Below are positions 15,534-24,278 of a stretch of DNA of 34,697 nucleotides, one piece after another. The translations under genes and the position numbers were made by a program. The stretch is from Methylomonas rosea. GTDB taxonomy: Bacteria > Pseudomonadota > Gammaproteobacteria > Methylococcales > Methylomonadaceae. The notes under the pieces were generated by a model. It did no database searches. It saw nothing but the letters and a program-made list of their open reading frames with translations, and was not told the DNA's origin. The number at the start of each line of letters is the position of its first letter. The first letter of the stretch is position 1. The stretch covers positions 1 to 34,697 of the forward strand of contig NZ_JANIBL010000054.1 in the NCBI RefSeq assembly GCF_024505055.1, in the 5' to 3' direction.

Positions 15534-15630
15534 CGTCATTCCGGCAGGGATTGCCGAAATCCAGGCCCCATGGATGGGTCGAAGCTTGCCATCCATATCA
15601 CTGGATACCCGCTTCCTCGCGGGCATGACG
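15534..15630 (-). repeat. dispersed repeat, copy 2, inverted relative to copy 1
   Basis: The reverse complement carries AGCGGGTATCCAGTG, ATGGATGGCAAGCTTCGA, CATCCATGGGGCCTGG and GCAATCCCTGCCGGAATG in the same order as 3322-3435. The ends are again CGTCAT and ATGACG. Confidence 0.75.
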
Positions 15631-15708
15631 GCATTTGCTTAAATCTGACAAAGTAGAATTATTCCCATCCTTTTTACGGAGTTGATATGAAATGTTTTTT
15701 CTGGATAG

Positions 15709-15864
15709 CGCAGTGTTGCTGTCAATGTCGAAAAGGCTCGGGAGATTGTGCAAAGCTTGGGCAAGTCCGCACAGGCTGGTCAATTGCGGTTTAAGGAAGG
15801 ATGTACTGGGGGAGAAGTGCAAGCTTATTTTCAACGGGTAGTGTCATCAACAAAAGGTGTTTAA
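15709..15864 (+). pseudogene. possible gene remnant (unrecognised)
   Basis: After a TAG at 15706, one frame reads 51 protein-like codons, including VEKAREIVQSLGKSAQAGQL and GGEVQAYFQRVVSSTKGV, to a TAA. There is no start codon. A separate ATG frame with an upstream GGAG (15687) stops after 35 codons. This suggests a small gene broken by frameshift or truncation. The rest of the gap 15477-15874 is the repeat at 15534. I do not recognise the family. Confidence 0.3.
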
Positions 15865-15874
15865 GAGGGCGGCA

Positions 15875-17515
15875 ATGAAGAAGTCTTTAAATTGGTTGTT
15901 ATATGAAACCCACCGCTGGCTGGGGGTGGTGTTGGCTTTGTTCATGTTTTTCTGGTTTTTTACCGGCATCGCGATCATCTATTCGACGCCGACCACGCAA
16001 AGCCGCAGTCAGCAATTGGCGCACGCGGAAAGCCTGGCGCCCGAAGCCGGCTGGTTGAGCCTGGGCGAAGCCTGGGATCGCAGTGCCGAGCAGCGCAAGC
16101 AGTTTGCCGCGCAACATAAATCCAAGCCGGCAAACATGGGTGAACATGGCGCGCAGGCTAAAATCGAAGCGGGCCATGGCGTCGAACAGACTGTCGGTAT
16201 AGCCGATGCCCGCTTGGTAAGACGAAACGATGAACCGTTTTGGCTGGTGGAAGATACCAAAGGCGCGCGCTTTGCCTTGTCCGCGCTGGACGGCAGTTTA
16301 CGCGAAACCTCGGTGGAGCGGGCGCTACGCATCGCCGACGACTGGTTCAAACGCGACGGTATTAACCATAACTTGCAAGTAGTGGAAACGGTGGAGGCGC
16401 CGATAATTCTGCGCAATCAGGATGCCTTGAGGCCGTTTCATCGGGTAGCTAGCGACGATGGCGACGAGCTGCTGATTTCTGCGCGTACCGGCGAAGTTCT
16501 GCATGCCTCGACCCGCGTCGATAGGGCGTTTTACTATGCCGGCAACTGGTTGCATTTATTCAAACCCCTGGAAGCCATCGGCTTGGGGCAATATCGCCAC
16601 GATGTGCAATTGTGGTCCGGCTTGGGCGCGACTATCGCCTGCATCACCGGTTTGATTATCGGTTGGCTGCGCTGGCGGCCGGGTTTTAACGGCAAGCCGA
16701 CCTACTCGCAAGGCCGCACGCAACCGTATCGCGAATTTTGGTTTAAATGGCATTTTTGGAGCGGTTTGATTGGCGGTACCGTAGCGCTGTCTTGGGCGCT
16801 GAGCGGATTTATCGACACCAATCCCGGTAAATTATTTTCCGAAGCCAATCCGACCCGGCAAGAACTGAACCGTTATTTGGGCAAGGTGTTACCCGAAGCG
16901 ATGCGCAATTGGCAACCCGGCCCGCTTAATTCTGCTGAGGGTACCGACATCGTCGAGCTGGGCTGGCGGCGCTTGGGCAGCGAAGCAGTGTTATTGGCCT
17001 ACGGCCGCGATGGTCAAAGATTGCCTCAAACGGTGAATGGGGCGGTTCAGCAATTCAATAAAGTCTCCTTAACTGCCGCGATTCAGCGTGTGGCGGAAGA
17101 TACGCCCATCGCCAGCCAGGAGTTATTGGACGATTACGACAGCTATTATTACCCTCGCCATCATCAAAGCGTGGTGGAAAAACCCCTGCCGGTGGTGGCG
17201 GTACAGTTGGCGGACGCAGCCGGCACCCGGTTTTATCTGGACCCGCAAGATGGCCGTTTACTCGCCAGGTTGGATCGCGGCCGCAGAGTCTATCGCTGGC
17301 TGTATTCCGGATTGCATCACTGGGACTTCGGGTGGCTGTATCGGCGGCCGATCTGGGATGCGTGGATGTTGACCTGGGTAGGTTTCGGTTTGGTACTGGG
17401 CGCTAGTTCGCTGGTGGTAGGTTGGAAGAGGCTGGTCAAAACCTTTAAACCGAAAACTCGCAGATTAGCAAAGCCGGAAAATATGCCGGAACTAGTGGCC
17501 GATTTGCGGAATTAG
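15875..17515 (+). CDS. PepSY-associated transmembrane protein
   Basis: The 546-residue protein has four membrane helices: WLGVVLALFMFFWFFTGIAI near the start, ATIACITGLIIGWL and IGGTVALSWALSGF in the middle, and WVGFGLVLGASSLVVGW at the end. Large periplasmic loops contain PepSY-like segments (VERALRIADDWF, TRFYLDPQDGRLLARLDRG). Conserved histidines border the helices (ETHRWLG, FKWHFWSG, GLHHWDFGW), as in family members thought to bind haem b and to act in electron transfer to metals or other acceptors. An insert rich in His, Lys and Ala (about 80-110) is variable. The ATG at 15875 follows AGAGGGCGGCA; a GTG 18 bases upstream is less likely. Its position after the cytochrome genes suggests a partner in the same redox chain. 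Confidence 0.85.
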   Translation: MKKSLNWLLYETHRWLGVVLALFMFFWFFTGIAIIYSTPTTQSRSQQLAHAESLAPEAGWLSLGEAWDRSAEQRKQFAAQHKSKPANMGEHGAQAKIEAGHGVEQTVGIADARLVRRNDEPFWLVEDTKGARFALSALDGSLRETSVERALRIADDWFKRDGINHNLQVVETVEAPIILRNQDALRPFHRVASDDGDELLISARTGEVLHASTRVDRAFYYAGNWLHLFKPLEAIGLGQYRHDVQLWSGLGATIACITGLIIGWLRWRPGFNGKPTYSQGRTQPYREFWFKWHFWSGLIGGTVALSWALSGFIDTNPGKLFSEANPTRQELNRYLGKVLPEAMRNWQPGPLNSAEGTDIVELGWRRLGSEAVLLAYGRDGQRLPQTVNGAVQQFNKVSLTAAIQRVAEDTPIASQELLDDYDSYYYPRHHQSVVEKPLPVVAVQLADAAGTRFYLDPQDGRLLARLDRGRRVYRWLYSGLHHWDFGWLYRRPIWDAWMLTWVGFGLVLGASSLVVGWKRLVKTFKPKTRRLAKPENMPELVADLRN

Positions 17516-17770
17516 GCGGTTTAGTCTTGAAATGATGAATTTCTTGATGCGCTGAAACGGATTTGTTGTGGCGATAGAAGCGAAGCGGTGTGTTTTTGCA
17601 TAACCGGGGGCTCTCGCCTTCGCGAGATTTGACGATTTCGCGAAGCGTAACGGGAACCACATACGAAAATAAAAGACGTTTGCTCGTCTTACTCAGGTAG
17701 GGGATTTTTGCCATGATAGCAAGCCTCTTAGTAGCATCGTTTTGTAGCAAACGTCGCTCATTGAGGCTTT

Positions 17771-17803
17771 AAAACAAAAAAAGGCCTTGATTTACAAGGC
17801 CTT
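17771..17803 (-). terminator. terminator of the tRNA gene (usable from both strands)
   Basis: AAGGCCTTG (17781-17789) and CAAGGCCTT (17795-17803) form a 9-base stem. Read on the minus strand, a long T tract follows the hairpin, placing it just 3' of the tRNA. The gap 17516-17813 has otherwise only a short REP-like stretch near 17610-17650. Confidence 0.85.
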
Positions 17804-17813
17804 TTCAGGAATA

Positions 17814-17903
17814 TGGCGGAGAGCTAGGGATTCGAACCCCAGGAAGGGATAAACCTTCAACGGTTTTCAAGACCGCCGCTTTCGACCGCTCAGCCAGCTC
17901 TCC
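17814..17903 (-). tRNA. tRNA-Ser (anticodon UGA)
   Basis: The minus strand folds as a class II tRNA of 90 nt. The acceptor GGAGAGC pairs with GCTCTCC, and the CCA end is encoded (17814-17816). The D arm GGCTGAGCGGTC, anticodon loop with TGA (CGGTCTTGAAAACCG), a long variable arm and the T arm GGGGTTCGAATCCC are all present. Anticodon UGA reads UCA/UCG serine codons. Confidence 0.95.
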
Positions 17904-17978
17904 AACAGCCGCGTATTATTACAGAAAATATTTTAAAATCCAGCGTTTTTTGCCGATCCACTTTCATGTCGCAGTCGA

Positions 17979-19079
17979 ATGCAATCTTCTTTAGTGCCTA
18001 AGTGTTTGTTAGTGATTGCCAAATCGGCGCGGATGCTGGTGCAAATGTGCGTCGATTCCGGATGCGAAGTAGTGGCTATCGATTGCTTTGTCGATAGCGA
18101 TACTCGGCAAATGGCAAAGCAGACATATCAGGTGTCGTCACTGGCCTGGGATGATATTAGCGCTGCTGTGGCAGCGGTTCGGGAGATTTATGGCTTAACC
18201 GAATTGTTATACGGTAGTGGTTTGGAAGCATACCCGGAAACCTTGAGCTATCTGGAAGAGGATTGGCGGATTATCGGGAATTCGGCCGCTACTTTTCACC
18301 ACATCCAAGATAAGCGTGGTTTTTTTGCTCGACTCGATTCGTTGGCAATTCGGCATCCGCTGCTTGTGTTTACGAAGCCTGAGGATAGCGTTGATTGGTT
18401 GTTAAAGCCATGGCGAGGTGAGGGCGGCTTGGGAATAAGGCGCTGTAACAGTGTTGATTTTGCCGATGGCTATTGGCAGCGCTATATCGAAGGCCGTTCT
18501 CTGTCCGTGCTGTTTGCGGCGAGTCGCGATGAAGTTGAATTGATCGGTTTTAACGAGCAGTGGGTTGACGACTGTTATAGCGAGCACCCGTTTATGTTCG
18601 GTGGGATTGCCAGTCATGCCGAGGTTCCTGTAGCTATTCAAACTGAGATTGCCGATTGCTTAGGCAGGCTTGCGAAGTCTTATGAGTTGCGAGGTTTAAA
18701 TAGCCTGGATTTTATGCTGCAAGGCGATAACTGCTATGTGTTGGAGATTAATGCGCGGATTTCCGCTAGCGCCCAGCTTTACGGCAAATCCTTGCTAATG
18801 AAACATCTGCAAGCGTATCAAAACCGCTTGGACGCTAGTGTCGAGCTATCGAAGGAGCCGAGTGCTTATCAGATAATATATGCGCAAAAAAAAGTGACGA
18901 TTCCCGAGCGACTGACATGGCCGATATGGGTAGTGGATAGGCCGAATCCCAGCGCAATTGTTGCCACAGGCGAGCCGATATGCAGTATTATTGCCAGCGG
19001 AAAAAACTCGGGGCAGGTGCTGGATAATCTGCATCGCCAACAACGCATCCTTGCAAATCTTTTGGAAACAGGTCTTTAA
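17979..19079 (+). CDS. ATP-grasp protein of the H4MPT cluster (Orf17-like)
   Basis: The 366-residue protein has an ATP-grasp layout. The N-terminal Rossmann-like part is [33 protein letters not shown] forms the glycine-rich nucleotide loop, and [24 protein letters not shown] supplies the magnesium-binding Glu-x-Asn. It resembles the ATP-grasp protein encoded ahead of mch in methylotroph H4MPT clusters. ATP-grasp enzymes join a carboxylate to an amine or thiol. Here a glutamate ligation in cofactor assembly is likely, but the substrate is unknown. The ATG at 17979 has no clear ribosome site. mch begins 5 bases after its stop codon, so they form one operon. Confidence 0.8.
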   Translation: MQSSLVPKCLLVIAKSARMLVQMCVDSGCEVVAIDCFVDSDTRQMAKQTYQVSSLAWDDISAAVAAVREIYGLTELLYGSGLEAYPETLSYLEEDWRIIGNSAATFHHIQDKRGFFARLDSLAIRHPLLVFTKPEDSVDWLLKPWRGEGGLGIRRCNSVDFADGYWQRYIEGRSLSVLFAASRDEVELIGFNEQWVDDCYSEHPFMFGGIASHAEVPVAIQTEIADCLGRLAKSYELRGLNSLDFMLQGDNCYVLEINARISASAQLYGKSLLMKHLQAYQNRLDASVELSKEPSAYQIIYAQKKVTIPERLTWPIWVVDRPNPSAIVATGEPICSIIASGKNSGQVLDNLHRQQRILANLLETGL

Positions 19080-19084
19080 AACTC

Positions 19085-20068
19085 ATGCAATACCAGGCAA
19101 GCGTCAATAAATTTTCCCAGCCCTTGGTTCAACAACTGCTGGATAACGCGGATAAATTACGGTTGGGTATCGAAAAGCTGGAAAACGGCTGCACGATTAT
19201 CGATGCAGGTATCAAAGTGCCGGGCGGTTTGGAAGCTGGACGGATTATCACTGAAATCTGCATGGGTGGCTTGGGTACCGCGACGATCTCGCAAAGCCCG
19301 TACACCACTAGCTGGCCGCTGACTATCAATGTACACGCCAGCAATCCGGTATTGTCTTGCCTAGGCAGTCAATACGCAGGTTGGAGTTTGTCGCACGGCA
19401 AATATTATGCTTTGGGTTCCGGTCCGGCGCGGGCGCTGGCGACCAAGTTGAAAGACGGTGCGGTCGAGCCGGTGGAAGAGCTTTATAAAGAACTGGAATA
19501 CCGCGATAGCGCCGAGAAAACTGCTTTGGTCATCGAAAATGACGCGTTACCGCCGGTGGAAATCGTCGAAAAAGTCGCGGCGGCTTGTGGTGTATCGCCA
19601 GCCAATTTGACCATCATCGTTACGCCAACCAGCAGTCTGGCCGGCGGTGTACAAGTAGTTGGGCGGGTATTGGAAGTAGCGATGCACAAGGCCCACGCGC
19701 TGCATTTCCCGTTGGAAAACATTGTCGACGGTTCCGGCAGTGCGCCGATTTGTCCTCCACATCCAAATTTCGTTAAAGCGATGGGCAGAACTAACGACGC
19801 GATTTTATTCGCAGGCCAAGTCCATTTGTTTGTAAAAGGCAGTGACGAAGCGGCGGAAAAATTGGCCAAGGAGTTACCAAGTTCAACATCAAAAGATTAC
19901 GGCAAACCCTTTGCCGAAATTTTCAAAGCTTACGAATACGATTTCTTTAAAGTCGATGCGATGTTGTTTAGCCCGGCCAGTGTTATCGTCACCGCGGTCG
20001 AGTCCGGCAAAAGTTTCCGTGCCGGCAAATTGGATAATGCTTTGCTCGATCTGTCATTCGGGGCTTAA
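19085..20068 (+). CDS. mch: methenyl-tetrahydromethanopterin cyclohydrolase
   Basis: The 327-residue protein matches Mch along its length: [74 protein letters not shown] and [20 protein letters not shown]. Mch interconverts methenyl-H4MPT and 5-formyl-H4MPT in the cytoplasm, between methylene-H4MPT dehydrogenase and the formyltransferase/hydrolase complex. It serves formaldehyde oxidation in methylotrophs. It lies 5 bases after the ATP-grasp gene and before the orf5- and orf7-type genes, an order remembered from other methylotrophs. The length is normal and no key stretch is missing. Confidence 0.97.
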   Translation: MQYQASVNKFSQPLVQQLLDNADKLRLGIEKLENGCTIIDAGIKVPGGLEAGRIITEICMGGLGTATISQSPYTTSWPLTINVHASNPVLSCLGSQYAGWSLSHGKYYALGSGPARALATKLKDGAVEPVEELYKELEYRDSAEKTALVIENDALPPVEIVEKVAAACGVSPANLTIIVTPTSSLAGGVQVVGRVLEVAMHKAHALHFPLENIVDGSGSAPICPPHPNFVKAMGRTNDAILFAGQVHLFVKGSDEAAEKLAKELPSSTSKDYGKPFAEIFKAYEYDFFKVDAMLFSPASVIVTAVESGKSFRAGKLDNALLDLSFGA

Positions 20069-20156
20069 TTAGCTTTAATTCTCTTTGACAGCTAACTGGC
20101 CTTGCCGCGCAAGGTCGGTTAGTTTGTATCGTTAACTCCATTCGTGACACATCCCT

Positions 20157-21059
20157 TTGCGCCGAATTGCAATAATTACCGATGACCCGGGTTGGCATGG
20201 CAAGCAGTTGTGCTTGGCTTTTTCTGAACGCGGTTATGCCGCCGAATATGTCTCGCTGACTGCCTGCAAATTGCAGTTAACGGTCACCGAGTTGCCGATT
20301 GTTATTCCCGGTTTTGAGCAAGAATTGCCGGCGGCGGTCTTTGTGCGCGGGGTGCCAGGCGGTTCGTTGGAAGAGGTGGTGTTTTATCTGGATGTCTTGC
20401 ACGCCTTAAAAATACTGGGGGTGCCGGTTTATAACGATGCTGGCGCAATCGAGCGTAGCGTCGATAAGGGCATGACCAGTTTTTTATTGCAGCATGTCGG
20501 CTTGCCGACTGCGATGACCTGGGTGTTACGCGATCGAGACGCAGCACTGGCGATTGCTGAGCAGCAGTTGCATGAAGGGCATTACTTAATCAGTAAACCC
20601 TTGTTTGGTTCTCAAGGCGAAGGTATTCGGCGTATCGAAAAAACCACCGATTTGCTGTGGTTGACCAGCAGTCGCGGCATTTACTATTTGCAGCGTTTTG
20701 TCGAATGCGCCGGCGACGGCTATTCCGATGTGCGCGTGTTCGTGATCAACGGCAGAGCCGTTGCCGCTATGCGGCGGCGCGGTATTTCCTGGCTGAATAA
20801 TGTGGCCAGAGGCGCGTCTTGTGAATGCATCGAGCTGGAGCCTGACTTAGCAGAGTTGGCGATTGCCGCTGTCAATGCGTTAAAAATGGATTATGCCGGT
20901 GTGGATGTGATTCAGGATGCAGACGGTTGTTATCGGATAATCGAAGTGAACAGCGTGCCGGCCTGGAAAGGCTTGCAAAGTGTTTGCGAGATCAACATCG
21001 CCCAACACCTGGTGGCCGATTTGCTCGGTCGTTATTGCGTACAGGAAAAACTATGCTGA
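20157..21059 (+). CDS. RimK-type ATP-grasp ligase of the H4MPT cluster (Orf5-like)
   Basis: The 300-residue protein shows the RimK/ATP-grasp pattern. RRIAIITDDPGWHGKQL opens the pre-ATP-grasp domain. YLISKPLFGSQGEGIRR is the lysine and glycine-loop region, RRRGISWLNNVARGASCE the substrate loop, and AGVDVIQDADGCYRIIEVNS the metal-binding Asp and Glu-x-Asn. In H4MPT organisms such ligases add glutamate to pterin or furan cofactors; the exact acceptor here is unknown. The start is a TTG at 20157. A TGA lies four codons upstream in the same frame and no ATG or GTG is available in between. No clear ribosome site is seen. It overlaps the next gene by 7 bases. Confidence 0.85.
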   Translation: MRRIAIITDDPGWHGKQLCLAFSERGYAAEYVSLTACKLQLTVTELPIVIPGFEQELPAAVFVRGVPGGSLEEVVFYLDVLHALKILGVPVYNDAGAIERSVDKGMTSFLLQHVGLPTAMTWVLRDRDAALAIAEQQLHEGHYLISKPLFGSQGEGIRRIEKTTDLLWLTSSRGIYYLQRFVECAGDGYSDVRVFVINGRAVAAMRRRGISWLNNVARGASCECIELEPDLAELAIAAVNALKMDYAGVDVIQDADGCYRIIEVNSVPAWKGLQSVCEINIAQHLVADLLGRYCVQEKLC

Positions 21060-21919
21060 ACAGGCAGCAATTGATAGACGTTTATATTCAAGCTTGCGAA
21101 ACCGAGTTGCAAGCGTTCAAGCCCGGTAATGTCAGCGTCTACAGCGCTGCCGACGATATGACGGTTGATGATTTTCGTGTCAGTGCTCGGGTTAGCAGTG
21201 AGCCGATCACCGATCCGCAATACAGCTTGGGTGAAAAAATTTATTACGCAGTCAAGGCTACCCGCGAGGCGGTGGCTTGCAATACCAATCTGGGTATTAT
21301 TCTGCTCTGCGCGCCTTTGTTGCAGGTGGTTGCTAGCCTGAATACTGGCGAAAACTTGCGCGATGGTTTACGACTATTGCTGGAAAAAACTACCCGCGAG
21401 GATGCCGATTGGGTTTTCAAGGCCGTGACCTTGGCTGCGCCGGCGGGCTTGGGCGAATCCGCGCAACACGACGTACAAAAGCCGGCGGATGTGAGCCTGA
21501 CCGAGGCCATGGTTTTTGCCGCTGACAAGGACAGAATTGCGCTGCAATACGCAACAATTTTTAAAGACGTTTTTGATTTCGGTGTTTTACGATATAATCG
21601 TGCTTTCGTTTTGTCTGGCGATTGTGCTTGGGCTGCGTTAGCGGTTTTTGCCGCAATGTTGGCTCAATATCCCGATAGTCATATTGAGCGGAAGTATGGA
21701 GAGCGGTATTCAGAGTGGATCAAGGCTGAGATGCATAAGCTCGATAGAGCGATGCAAACAGCTTGTGAGCCTAAAGAGCTTTTGCCAGTATTGTATGATA
21801 TGGACAAAGCTTTTAAGGCACAAAGGATCAATCCGGGTACAACAGCTGACATAACTGTAGCGACAGTACTGGTGGTGCTTCTGGAACAACTTATCGGTGA
21901 AGAAATCGGTGGGTTATAG
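21053..21919 (+). CDS. triphosphoribosyl-dephospho-CoA synthase-like protein (Orf7-like)
   Basis: The 288-residue protein belongs to the CitG/MdcB fold family: LQAFKPGNVSVYS near the start, TNLGIILLCAPLL in the middle, GESAQHDVQ, and the closing motif INPGTTADITVATVLVVL. In citrate lyase systems the fold transfers the adenine of ATP to ribose 5-phosphate of dephospho-CoA. In methylotrophs this gene sits between orf5 and fae and is linked to H4MPT synthesis, with no proven reaction. A role in forming a phosphoribosyl intermediate is plausible. The ATG overlaps the end of the previous gene and has AGGA ahead. Beyond about 21600 the codon use becomes more AT-rich than in the first two thirds. 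Confidence 0.85.
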   Translation: MLNRQQLIDVYIQACETELQAFKPGNVSVYSAADDMTVDDFRVSARVSSEPITDPQYSLGEKIYYAVKATREAVACNTNLGIILLCAPLLQVVASLNTGENLRDGLRLLLEKTTREDADWVFKAVTLAAPAGLGESAQHDVQKPADVSLTEAMVFAADKDRIALQYATIFKDVFDFGVLRYNRAFVLSGDCAWAALAVFAAMLAQYPDSHIERKYGERYSEWIKAEMHKLDRAMQTACEPKELLPVLYDMDKAFKAQRINPGTTADITVATVLVVLLEQLIGEEIGGL

Positions 21920-21947
21920 AGGGAACTAAGCAGAAACTACAATCTTG

Positions 21948-21971
21948 AGACACTAACGTGTCTATTTTTTT
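21948..21971 (+). terminator. terminator between orf7-type gene and fae
   Basis: AGACAC (21948-21953) pairs with GTGTCT (21958-21963) around a TAAC loop, followed by A and seven T. It lies 34 bases before the fae start codon. Either it ends the upstream operon, with fae started from a promoter inside orf7, or it acts as an attenuator in the fae leader. Confidence 0.6.
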
Positions 21972-22004
21972 GGTTCAATCTTATCTTTAGGGGATAAATT
22001 TAAA

Positions 22005-22520
22005 ATGGCAAAAATCAATAACTTGCGTGTTGGCGAATCTTTGGTTGGTGAAGGCAACGAAATTGCTCACATCGATTTGATCATCGGCCCACGCGGCTCA
22101 GCAGCTGAAACTGCTTTCGCAAATGCTTTGACAAACAACAAAGACGGTTTCTCTACTCTGTTGGCTGTTGTTGCTCCTAACCTGTTGGTTAAACCTGCAA
22201 CCATCCTGTTCAACAAAGTAACCATCAAAGGCGCAAAACAAGCTGTTCAAATGTTTGGACCAGCTCAACGCGCTGTTGCTATGGCTGTTGCTGATTCCGT
22301 TGAAGACGGCACTATCCCTGCTGACGAAGCTGACGATTTGTTCATTTCTGTTGGTGTTTTCATCCACTGGTTGGCTGAAGACGATGCAAAAATCGAAGAA
22401 TTCAACTACAAAGCTACCAAAGAAGCAATCGCTCGCGCTGTTGCCGGCACTCCAACTGCTAAAGAAGTAGTTGCTGCTAAATCTGGTGCAAAACACCCAT
22501 TTGCCGCTAACAACGTTTAA
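22005..22520 (+). CDS. fae: formaldehyde-activating enzyme
   Basis: The 171-residue protein is a standard Fae. Motifs include [20 protein letters not shown] with the catalytic histidine (HID), [20 protein letters not shown]-type text as [17 protein letters not shown], and [11 protein letters not shown]. Fae condenses formaldehyde with H4MPT to methylene-H4MPT in the cytoplasm and is among the most abundant methylotroph proteins. In agreement, the codons here are strongly restricted (GCT, AAC, CTG/TTG, GGC), unlike the neighbours. AGGGGA precedes the ATG, and strong terminators flank the gene, so it is probably a highly expressed single-gene transcript. Confidence 0.97.
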   Translation: MAKINNLRVGESLVGEGNEIAHIDLIIGPRGSAAETAFANALTNNKDGFSTLLAVVAPNLLVKPATILFNKVTIKGAKQAVQMFGPAQRAVAMAVADSVEDGTIPADEADDLFISVGVFIHWLAEDDAKIEEFNYKATKEAIARAVAGTPTAKEVVAAKSGAKHPFAANNV

Positions 22521-22546
22521 GTTTTTAGTTTCAAAGGTTGTCGAAG

Positions 22547-22574
22547 ATACCCCGGCTTGCCGGGGTATTTTTTT
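22547..22574 (+). terminator. fae terminator
   Basis: ATACCCCGGC (22547-22556) pairs perfectly with GCCGGGGTAT (22559-22568), followed by seven T. Confidence 0.92.
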
Positions 22575-22576
22575 GC

Positions 22577-23260
22577 CTAAAATTTTTGTAAGGTCTTGGT
22601 ATCGAGGCTGCCGTTATGCAGTGCCGAGGCTAATAACACGGCCGCAACGCCAATGGCATTCAATTGAGTCAGGTCGTTGATGTCACGAACGCCTCCAGCT
22701 GCGATAAATCGTTTGTCTGGATGATCCTGGCAATGCTTGCTTAGTTTTTCAAAGTCCGGGCCCATATTGCTGCCGACCAAATCCAAGGTCATCACCACTA
22801 CTGTTTCCGGCCACACTTGCGGGCTTTCCAGCCACCCAGGATGACCCAAAGCCCGGTTATGTTTAAAATCCAGGGATAGGATGAGATCGGCGTTTTTTAA
22901 AGATACGGGTAGTCGTTGCGATTCGGTACCGATGACAGGCTTACAGTTACTTCGACGAGTGGTCGTAGTTAGATCTTGATAGCTACTGCCGTTATCCAGC
23001 CAAAATTCCTGGTTTGGATATTGGCTAAGCAAGTCATCGATGGCCTCGTCGTGATTGCCGTCGCCGCGAATGGCGTCGAGGTCTGCAATATAAAATGTTT
23101 GAAATGGATGCAGCTTTAAAAAACAGGCTACCACGTGGTTTATCTCGCTGCTATCGCATAGTGACGAAGTGTGGTGTACGGGTTGATAACGACTGCGGTC
23201 ACCGCCTGCGGCATGGACCACTTGGCCGCCTTTTAAATCAATGACTGGAATAATCTGCAT
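22577..23260 (-). CDS. HisA/HisF-related TIM-barrel protein of C1 clusters
   Basis: The 227-residue protein has the HisA-like phosphate-binding barrel: IIPVIDLKGGQVVHAAGGDR at strand 1, FYIADLDAIRGDG at strand 2, EFWLDNGSS, PVIGTES, LILSLDFKH at the strand with the second catalytic aspartate position, and RFIAAGGVRDINDL near the end. It is not the histidine enzyme: it lacks parts of the usual HisA sequence and lies among C1-cofactor genes. A hisA/hisF-related family is known to co-occur with H4MPT in methanogens and methylotrophs without an assigned reaction. It may isomerise or condense a sugar phosphate intermediate. It is divergent from the next gene with only 20 bases between start codons. 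Confidence 0.85.
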   Translation of the reverse strand: MQIIPVIDLKGGQVVHAAGGDRSRYQPVHHTSSLCDSSEINHVVACFLKLHPFQTFYIADLDAIRGDGNHDEAIDDLLSQYPNQEFWLDNGSSYQDLTTTTRRSNCKPVIGTESQRLPVSLKNADLILSLDFKHNRALGHPGWLESPQVWPETVVVMTLDLVGSNMGPDFEKLSKHCQDHPDKRFIAAGGVRDINDLTQLNAIGVAAVLLASALHNGSLDTKTLQKF

Positions 23261-23280
23261 AGGCCAAGCGAGTTTTAGAA

Positions 23281-24270
23281 TTGAGAATTCTGGTATTTGA
23301 ATATATCACCGGCGGCGGTTTGCTTGGGCAGGCACTGCCTACTTCGCTGGCGGCGGAAGGCGGCCTGATGTTACAGGCTTTACTTACTGAACTGAAGTGT
23401 CTGCAAAATATTCAGCTATGCGTACCGCTGGACGAGCGTTTTGCCAGACCGGATATGCTGCCGGAAACGGAAATTGTAACGGTAAGCGCAGCTTGCGACA
23501 TCTTTGCACTGTTGCGGGATTTATTAACTGAAGCCGATTTGTTTTGGCCAATCGCGCCGGAAAGCAATGGCATTTTGCAAAGCTTGGCTGAGCTGGCTAT
23601 TGCCGCGAATGTCGAGGTTTTGTTATCCAATCCCGTGACGTTAAGGGTTTGCGCCAATAAGTATGCGACTTATCAAGCTTTGAAAAAATGCGCGATTCCA
23701 TTGGTGGAGACTCGCTTGCTCGATCAATGGGTGGATGGCTTAGGCGATAATATTGTCATAAAAATTGCCGATGGAGTCGGGTGCCTCGATAGTTTCCAAG
23801 TCGACGCCGAACAGTTGCCTGCCGCTATTGCCGAATTAAACGATCCGCAACGCTATGTCTTGCAACCCTATATCCACGGTCAGGCCACCAGTTTGTCTTG
23901 CTTGTTCAAACACGGCCAAGCTTGGCTTATTTGCTATAACCACCAGCAAATCGTTTTGGAAAATGGCCGATTCAGTTTGCAAGGCTGTTTAGTCAATATG
24001 CCAACCGATCAGCTGGATTTTTATCGAAACCTGATAAATGAAATCTCCGAAGCGATGCCCGGCTTATGGGGTTATGTCGGTATTGACGTTATCGAGAACG
24101 CCGAATTAGGTCCGTTGGTGTTGGAAATCAATCCGCGTCTGACGAGTTCTTACGTCGGCATCCAGCAAGCGACCGGCATCAACGTGGCCGAACAGGTTTT
24201 GCGCCTGCGGCATGCCGATCCGGTTTTGCAGGCCAGTCTAAATGAAACGGTTCAAATCAGTATTAATTAA
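23281..24270 (+). CDS. ATP-grasp protein, MfnD-like
   Basis: The 329-residue protein starts RILVFEYITGGGLLGQALP, a signature remembered from archaeal MfnD (tyramine-glutamate ligase of methanofuran synthesis) and its methylotroph relatives. Further ATP-grasp features are SNPVTLRVCANKYATYQALK, the glycine-containing VIKIADGVGCLDSF and WGYVGIDVIENAELGPLVL followed by EINPR, the metal site. In bacteria using methylofuran the ligase would couple glutamate to tyrosine or a derivative. The start is TTG at 23281. A TAG lies seven codons upstream in frame and no better start exists. It begins a tightly packed run with the genes at 24279, 25405, 26775 and 27334. Confidence 0.82.
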   Translation: MRILVFEYITGGGLLGQALPTSLAAEGGLMLQALLTELKCLQNIQLCVPLDERFARPDMLPETEIVTVSAACDIFALLRDLLTEADLFWPIAPESNGILQSLAELAIAANVEVLLSNPVTLRVCANKYATYQALKKCAIPLVETRLLDQWVDGLGDNIVIKIADGVGCLDSFQVDAEQLPAAIAELNDPQRYVLQPYIHGQATSLSCLFKHGQAWLICYNHQQIVLENGRFSLQGCLVNMPTDQLDFYRNLINEISEAMPGLWGYVGIDVIENAELGPLVLEINPRLTSSYVGIQQATGINVAEQVLRLRHADPVLQASLNETVQISIN

Positions 24271-24278
24271 AAAGCAGA

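Noticed and set aside
20192..20215. TGGCAAGCAGTTGTGCTTGG as a sigma-54 promoter
   Set aside because: The GG to GC spacing is 11 bases and the site lies inside the orf5-type coding sequence.
22577..23260. True histidine-pathway HisA
   Set aside because: There are no his neighbours, the sequence diverges from HisA outside the phosphate loops, and the gene is placed within a C1-cofactor cluster.
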